Assembly (NCBI GenBank): GCA_002325825.1
Contig: DCSW01000019.1
Coordinates: forward strand, 1-9,431
Direction: 5' to 3'
Length of the DNA stretch: 9,431 nucleotides
Origin: Collimonas sp. UBA1456
GTDB lineage: Bacteria; Pseudomonadota; Gammaproteobacteria; Burkholderiales; Burkholderiaceae_D
The notes under the pieces are model-generated. The model made no database searches and had not been told where the DNA came from. It saw nothing but the letters and a program-made list of their open reading frames with translations. Positions 5,800 through 9,431 of this stretch are shown piece by piece; the stretch's first letter is position 1, and every line of letters begins with the position of its first letter. The position numbers and the translations under genes were made by a program.

Positions 5800-6888
5800 A
5801 TGAGCATCGCGATTGGAGCAGTCAAGGCAGCATTGGCCATGGTTATTGATCCGAATACCGGCAAGGATCTGATTGCTGGAAAGTCTGCTAAACATATACA
5901 GTTGGATGGCGCCAATGTCACGTTCGACGTTGAACTCGATTATCCTGCCAAGAGCCAGTTGGCTTTGATTAGCGATGCTGCGGTTGCTGCGGTCCGGGCG
6001 TTGCCCGGCGTCGGCCAGGTCAGCCCGCATGTCTATTCAAAAATACAATCGCACGCGGTACGGCGCGGCATCAGGCTGTTAGCCAACATCAAAAACATCA
6101 TCGCGGTAGTATCCGGAAAGGGCGGAGTTGGCAAGTCGACCACCGCCGTTAATCTGGCCCTGGCGCTGGCGGCAGAGGGTGCGCAGGTTGGCATTCTTGA
6201 TGCCGATATCTATGGTCCGTCGCAGCCGATGATGATGGGCATCAGCGGCCGTCCGCAAACCAAAGACGGCAAGAGCATGGAGCCGATGGAAAATCATGGT
6301 CTACAAGTATCGAGCATCGGTTTCATGGTCGATCCGGACGAGCCGATGGTATGGCGTGGCCCGATTGTCACGCAAGCGTTGCAGCAATTGCTGGAGCAGA
6401 CCAATTGGCGCGATCTCGATTATTTGATCGTTGACATGCCTCCCGGCACCGGCGACGTCCAGTTGACGTTGTCGCAAAAAGTCCCGGTGACGGGCGCCGT
6501 CATCGTTACCACACCGCAGGACATCGCGTTGCTGGATGCGCGCAAGGGTTTGAAGATGTTTGAGAAGGTCGGTATTCCGATCCTCGGCATTGTCGAGAAC
6601 ATGAGCACCTACATCTGTTCAAACTGCGGTCATGCCGAAGCAATTTTCGGCGAAGGTGGCGGTGCCAAGATGTGCGGCGAATACGGCGTGGACTTCCTCG
6701 GTGCGTTGCCGCTGACCATGTCGATCCGCCAGCAGACTGATTCCGGCAAGCCGACCGTGGTCGCGGAACCGGACGGCGCGGTGGCCAAGATCTACAAGGA
6801 GATTGCGCGTAAGGTTGCTATCAAGGTTGCCGAAAAGGCACGCGACATGTCGAGCAAATTTCCGACCATCGTCATCAAGAATGATTAA
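5800..6888 (+). CDS. apbC: Mrp/ApbC-family iron-sulfur cluster carrier ATPase
   Basis: This cytoplasmic P-loop ATPase carries and transfers [4Fe-4S] clusters to apoproteins. The 362-residue product begins MSIAIGAV. Its N-terminal MIP18/DUF59-type domain (about residues 1-85) contains DPNTGKDLI and VELDYPAKSQLAL. The Mrp/NBP35 ATPase domain follows with the deviant Walker A GKGGVGKST (106-114), LDADIYGPSQP (from 133), the Walker B region YLIVDMPPGTGDVQLT, and TTPQDIALLDA. The cluster-binding CSNC motif has Cys273 and Cys276, inside NMSTYICSNCGHAEAIFG. All key residues are present and the length is normal. It is divergent from metG across 250 bases. A possible -10 (TATACT, 5751-5756) lies upstream but has no clear -35. 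Its stop codon at 6886-6888 overlaps the end of a decayed cupin gene on the other strand. The N-terminal DUF59 domain matches the larger Mrp/ApbC form rather than a ParA-type or MinD-type protein. Confidence 0.96.
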   Translation: MSIAIGAVKAALAMVIDPNTGKDLIAGKSAKHIQLDGANVTFDVELDYPAKSQLALISDAAVAAVRALPGVGQVSPHVYSKIQSHAVRRGIRLLANIKNIIAVVSGKGGVGKSTTAVNLALALAAEGAQVGILDADIYGPSQPMMMGISGRPQTKDGKSMEPMENHGLQVSSIGFMVDPDEPMVWRGPIVTQALQQLLEQTNWRDLDYLIVDMPPGTGDVQLTLSQKVPVTGAVIVTTPQDIALLDARKGLKMFEKVGIPILGIVENMSTYICSNCGHAEAIFGEGGGAKMCGEYGVDFLGALPLTMSIRQQTDSGKPTVVAEPDGAVAKIYKEIARKVAIKVAEKARDMSSKFPTIVIKND

Positions 6889-7239
6889 GATGATTGAAGC
6901 AGATTGATTTGATGACGCACCGTCAGCCCTACGGTAGGTTGGTGGCCATCGGTCCATTTGATGCAGTGGCGACAATGGACAGGAAAGTGTAGCTAGAGTC
7001 CGCCATGGCACATGATGTGCTGAGCGGCGGCACCTTCCAACGTCAGTTCGGTGCTGCCGCCCAACATCAGCATCCGTTCTTCTTCCGGATTACCATACCA
7101 GAAGCCGGGTGCGCTGGCTTGTTCGTTGGATGATGATGCGCTCGATTTCGAGGCCGCCGTATGCGTGCAGGAACTTGATTATTTCTACGGAACCGTCGTG
7201 CGGCAGGTCGTGCAATACATTGCCGAACGTGGTTTGCAT
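6885..7239 (-). pseudogene. Cupin-domain protein, frameshifted remnant
   Basis: On the minus strand AAAGGA precedes an ATG at 7239 and the frame reads MQTTFGNVLHDLPHDGSVEI, then KFLHAYGGLEIERII, before running into junk and a stop. One frame over, the text continues NEQASAPGFWYGNPEEERM, LMLGGSTELTLEG, to a TAG. A third piece reads HCIKWTDGHQPTVGLTVRH, ending at a TAA overlapping the apbC stop codon. Together these follow small single-domain cupins (PGFWYDQPEDEWVLLL...GDY...HCRHRVKWT-type). At least two lesions are therefore present: a frameshift near 7125-7135, and a second break near 6990 where the metal-binding GDYLLIP-like segment is missing. Function in the ancestor is unknown; these cupins are usually uncharacterised small beta-barrel proteins. 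Confidence is high for decay and good for the family. Confidence 0.8.
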
Positions 7240-7410
7240 AATTTGTTGTCCTTTGTGTGAATTGTGGCGCTTAGCGCAGACGATGTCGCTGTATGATTAC
7301 AACTAGTAAATTGTAGGCGGTCTTCTCGCATTACCTGCGATTTGAGTGTGATGGTTTTTAAGCGTTTAAGTGTTACTTATTTGTCATCTAAAGGATAAGA
7401 GAATTAAATC

Positions 7411-7809
7411 ATGCATTCTTTCGGTACTTTTTTCCACGGCTTGGTTGTCAACCGGTTTTTGACCACAGATAGCACACGCTGCATCCGTCTCGTTCCTCGG
7501 GCCAGCTGAAGGTACGGTGGTCAGCAGCCCACTCACCGTCAAGTTCGACGTCAGCGACATGGAATTCAAGCCAGCCGGAGACATGACGCCTGGAACCGGC
7601 CATCATCACCTATGAATCAACCGAGACAACATTCCGGCTGGACAATCGATCCCGGTCAATGAAAAGCATTTACATTTTGGTAAAGGTCAAACCGAAGCCA
7701 ACATCACGCTGCCGCCCGTCAATACAAGCTGACCATGCCGTTTGCCAACGGCGCGCATCAGCCCTACGGGCCGGAAATGAGCAAGACTATCAACGTCACC
7801 GTCAAATAA
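7411..7809 (+). pseudogene. DUF4399-domain secreted protein, broken by frameshifts and a stop
   Basis: An AAGAGAA stretch lies before the ATG at 7411, which opens with MHSFGTFFHGL, the start of a likely signal peptide. After a frame change one reads HAASVSFLGPAEGTVVSSP, then LTVKFDVSDMEFKPAGDMTP and GTGHHHL, an in-frame TGA at 7613 where a second Leu is expected, then INRDNIPAGQSIPVNEKHLH and FGKGQTEANITLPP. A one-base loss near 7718 shifts the frame again to QYKLTMPFANGAHQPYGPEM and SKTINVTVK, ending at the TAA at 7807. This is the DUF4399 pattern (GHHHLLI...HLHFGKGQT...YGP-x-MS), a small exported beta-sandwich protein with conserved histidines and no proven function. AHA before AS would be a plausible cleavage site. 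The whole ancestor can be reconstructed at about 130 residues, so inactivation looks recent. The total span is a multiple of three, but the product would stop early. Confidence 0.87.
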
Positions 7810-7861
7810 GCGCTGGTGACAGACAGATCGGCGCAACTGTTCCATCCACTCGAGTAGCGCG

Positions 7862-7867
7862 TAAAAT
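7862..7867 (+). promoter_or_regulatory. Candidate -10 element for gltX
   Basis: TAAAAT at 7862-7867 lies 51 bases before the preferred gltX ATG, in the short gap after the DUF4399 pseudogene. A -35 box is not convincing. The implied leader is about 45 bases and shows no hairpin followed by T residues. Confidence 0.35.
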
Positions 7868-7918
7868 GGGGTTTTCCCTGATAACAGCTTTGGCAATCCA
7901 ATGCCGTTTTTATTTATC

Positions 7919-9355
7919 ATGACTGTTTCGAATTCCGCTCCAGCTTCCACTTCCTCATCCGCACCGGTGCGTACCCGTTTCTCCCCTAGCCCGACCGGTT
8001 ACCTGCATATGGGCGGCGCCCGCACTGCGCTGTTCTCCTGGGCCTTTGCACGCCATTTCGGTGGAACCTTCGTGTTGCGCATTGAAGATACCGACCTGGC
8101 GCGCTCGACGCCAGAAGCCGTGCAAACTATCATCGACGGCTTGCATTGGCTGGGCCTGGAGTATGACGAAGGGCCGTTTTACCAGACGCGCCGCATGGAT
8201 CGCTATCGTGAAGTGATCGCACAAATGCTGCAGCAAGGCACGGCCTACCACTGCTATTCGTCGCCAGAAGAAGTTGAAGCGATGCGCGAACTGATGCGCG
8301 CTGCTGGAAAAAAGCCGCGTTACGACGGCACCTGGCGTCCAGAGCCGGGCAAGACGCTGCCGCCGGTTCCAGTCGATCGCAAGCCGGTCGTGCGTTTCAA
8401 GAATCCGCTCGACGGCGATGTGAGTTGGAACGATGTAGTCAAAGGCAACATCACGATTTCCAACTGTGAAATAGACGATCTGGTGATCGCTCGCTCTGAT
8501 GGTATGCCGACTTACAATTTCTGCGTTGTGGTGGATGATTGGGATATGAAGATTACCCATGTGATCCGCGGCGACGACCACGTCAACAATACACCACGCC
8601 AGCTCAATATCCTGAAAGCGCTCGGTGCGTCGCTGCCGTTGTATGGTCACGTACCGATGATTCTCGGCGCCGACGGCGAGAAACTATCGAAGCGTCACGG
8701 CGCGGTCAGCGTCATGGATTATCCGGCGCAAGGCTATCTGCCGGAAGCGATGCTGAATTATCTGGCGCGTCTCGGCTGGAGCCATGGCGACGAAGAAATT
8801 TTTTCGATGAAGCAGTTCTGCGAATGGTTTAATCTCGACCATCTGTCGAAATCGCCGGCGCAATTCAATCCAGAAAAACTGGCGTGGATCAACAATCACT
8901 ACATCAAGCTGGCCGACAATGCGCGCCTGGCTGCGATGGTAAAGCCACTGATGGAGAAGGACGGCGCCGATTTCACCAATGCGCCGGATCTGCCGAAAGT
9001 GATCGGCCTGTTAAAGGAACGCGCCAATACCGTCAATGAAATCGGCGTTGCGGCCATGCTGTTCTACCGCAAGCCGACGCCCGATGCCGCGCTGTTGACA
9101 CAACACTTTACCGATGTGATCAGACCGGCGCTGGCCGATTTCGTGGCGCGTTGCGCAACGGTGGAGTGGAACACGGAGAGCCTGGCACTGATGATCAAGG
9201 AAGTACTGACCTCGCATAAGTTGAAAATGCCAAAGTTCGCGATGCCGTTGCGCTTGATGGTGACAGGCCAGTTGCAGACGCCAGCGATCGATGCCGTACT
9301 TGAATTATTTGGCCGGGAAGCCGTGGTGGCGCGTTTGCAATCTTATCTGCTGTAA
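7919..9355 (+). CDS. gltX: Glutamyl-tRNA synthetase
   Basis: This class Ib enzyme charges tRNA-Glu with glutamate in the cytoplasm; the charged tRNA feeds translation and, in most proteobacteria, the C5 route to haem. The preferred 478-residue product starts MTVSNSAPAS, a Ser/Ala-rich leader, and then VRTRFSPSPTGYLHMGG with the HIGH-equivalent HMGG (residues 30-33). It continues with RIEDTD, the insert with YHCYSSPEEVEAM and PRYDGTWRP, the catalytic VIRGDDHVNNTPRQ, the KMSKS loop as KLSKRHG (255-261), and a C-terminal helical anticodon-binding region from about 320. The zinc-site cysteines of the E. coli enzyme are not all present (one Cys in CYS, none in PRYDGTWR), so it probably binds no zinc. 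An in-frame ATG at 7901 would add MPFLFI, which looks unlike the family. Neither start has a clear Shine-Dalgarno sequence. Whether the enzyme also charges tRNA-Gln cannot be told from sequence alone. No sign of decay. Confidence 0.97.
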   Translation: MTVSNSAPASTSSSAPVRTRFSPSPTGYLHMGGARTALFSWAFARHFGGTFVLRIEDTDLARSTPEAVQTIIDGLHWLGLEYDEGPFYQTRRMDRYREVIAQMLQQGTAYHCYSSPEEVEAMRELMRAAGKKPRYDGTWRPEPGKTLPPVPVDRKPVVRFKNPLDGDVSWNDVVKGNITISNCEIDDLVIARSDGMPTYNFCVVVDDWDMKITHVIRGDDHVNNTPRQLNILKALGASLPLYGHVPMILGADGEKLSKRHGAVSVMDYPAQGYLPEAMLNYLARLGWSHGDEEIFSMKQFCEWFNLDHLSKSPAQFNPEKLAWINNHYIKLADNARLAAMVKPLMEKDGADFTNAPDLPKVIGLLKERANTVNEIGVAAMLFYRKPTPDAALLTQHFTDVIRPALADFVARCATVEWNTESLALMIKEVLTSHKLKMPKFAMPLRLMVTGQLQTPAIDAVLELFGREAVVARLQSYLL

Positions 9356-9431
9356 ATCTGCAAATTAGAATCTACAAGCCGTAAATAAGCTTGCTATAAG
9401 CTCACTTCTATAAAAGCCGCGGTGACTAATG
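9356..9431. other. Right-edge spacer after gltX, nothing identified
   Basis: A short AT-rich stretch with an isolated TATAAA (9409-9414) but no paired -35 box, no terminator hairpin followed by T residues, and no complete RNA gene. A feature starting beyond the window cannot be excluded. Confidence 0.5.

Noticed and set aside
7613..7615. In-frame TGA as selenocysteine or stop recoding
   Set aside because: The same gene has at least two frameshifts, the position is normally Leu rather than Cys, and all intact genes in the window show normal use of TAA stops without internal TGA.
7955..8650. Minus-strand open frame of 231 codons opposite gltX
   Set aside because: It is antisense to the conserved GltX catalytic core and its translation is rich in His, Arg and Gln with no family pattern.
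9380..9431. Possible promoter and start of an RNA gene at the right edge
   Set aside because: TATAAA has no -35 partner at proper spacing and too little downstream sequence is present to fold or identify any RNA.
1..9431. Defence system, mobile element, CRISPR array or new multi-gene cassette
   Set aside because: I found no transposase, integrase, direct-repeat array, toxin-antitoxin pair or unknown gene cluster; all longer intact genes are familiar core functions.

Overview
The window reads like a betaproteobacterial chromosome, most likely from the Oxalobacteraceae or a close Burkholderiales relative. That placement is inference from memory of protein families: the PanC, ScpA, MetG and Mrp/ApbC sequences look like those of that group, a DUF3460 gene sits just before scpA, and metG and apbC are divergent. 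No database search was possible. The most informative property is a mosaic of intact core genes and clearly decayed genes. Six genes look intact (panC, scpA, a DUF3460 gene, metG, apbC/mrp, gltX). Five loci are recognisable but broken by frameshifts, stops or deletions: a BtuF-like corrinoid-binding protein, a BamE/SmpA-like lipoprotein, a GNAT acetyltransferase, a cupin and a DUF4399 protein. Most are still readable once frame changes are allowed, which suggests recent inactivation, as in a host-restricted or otherwise relaxed-selection lineage.

Layout. Bases 1-238 (minus) hold a degraded btuF-like remnant that runs off the left edge. Bases 248-2337 (minus) hold a group read in the order DUF3460 gene, scpA, panC. 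A 25-base gap separates the first two. A spacer of about 150 bases with a perfect hairpin (REP-like) separates scpA from panC. Bases 2482-3048 (plus) are the BamE-like pseudogene, which contains a perfect 38-base palindrome at one of its frame breaks. Bases 3071-3470 (minus) are the GNAT pseudogene, directly behind metG. Bases 3471-5549 (minus) are metG. A 250-base divergent spacer follows with a decayed second copy of the hairpin repeat. Bases 5800-6888 (plus) are apbC, with an excellent ribosome binding site. Bases 6885-7239 (minus) are a cupin pseudogene whose last codon overlaps the end of apbC. Bases 7411-7809 (plus) are the DUF4399 pseudogene, and 7919-9355 (plus) are gltX. The last 76 bases hold nothing I can identify.

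Functions. The surviving genes cover pantothenate/CoA synthesis (panC), chromosome condensation and segregation (scpA), charging of tRNA with methionine and glutamate (metG, gltX) and Fe-S cluster delivery (apbC). The lost genes are envelope, nutrient-uptake or accessory functions. I see no mobile element, CRISPR array, tRNA or rRNA, and no new multi-gene system. The points worth a second look are the palindrome in the BamE-like pseudogene, the repeated hairpin element, and a substitution in a normally invariant ScpA motif.
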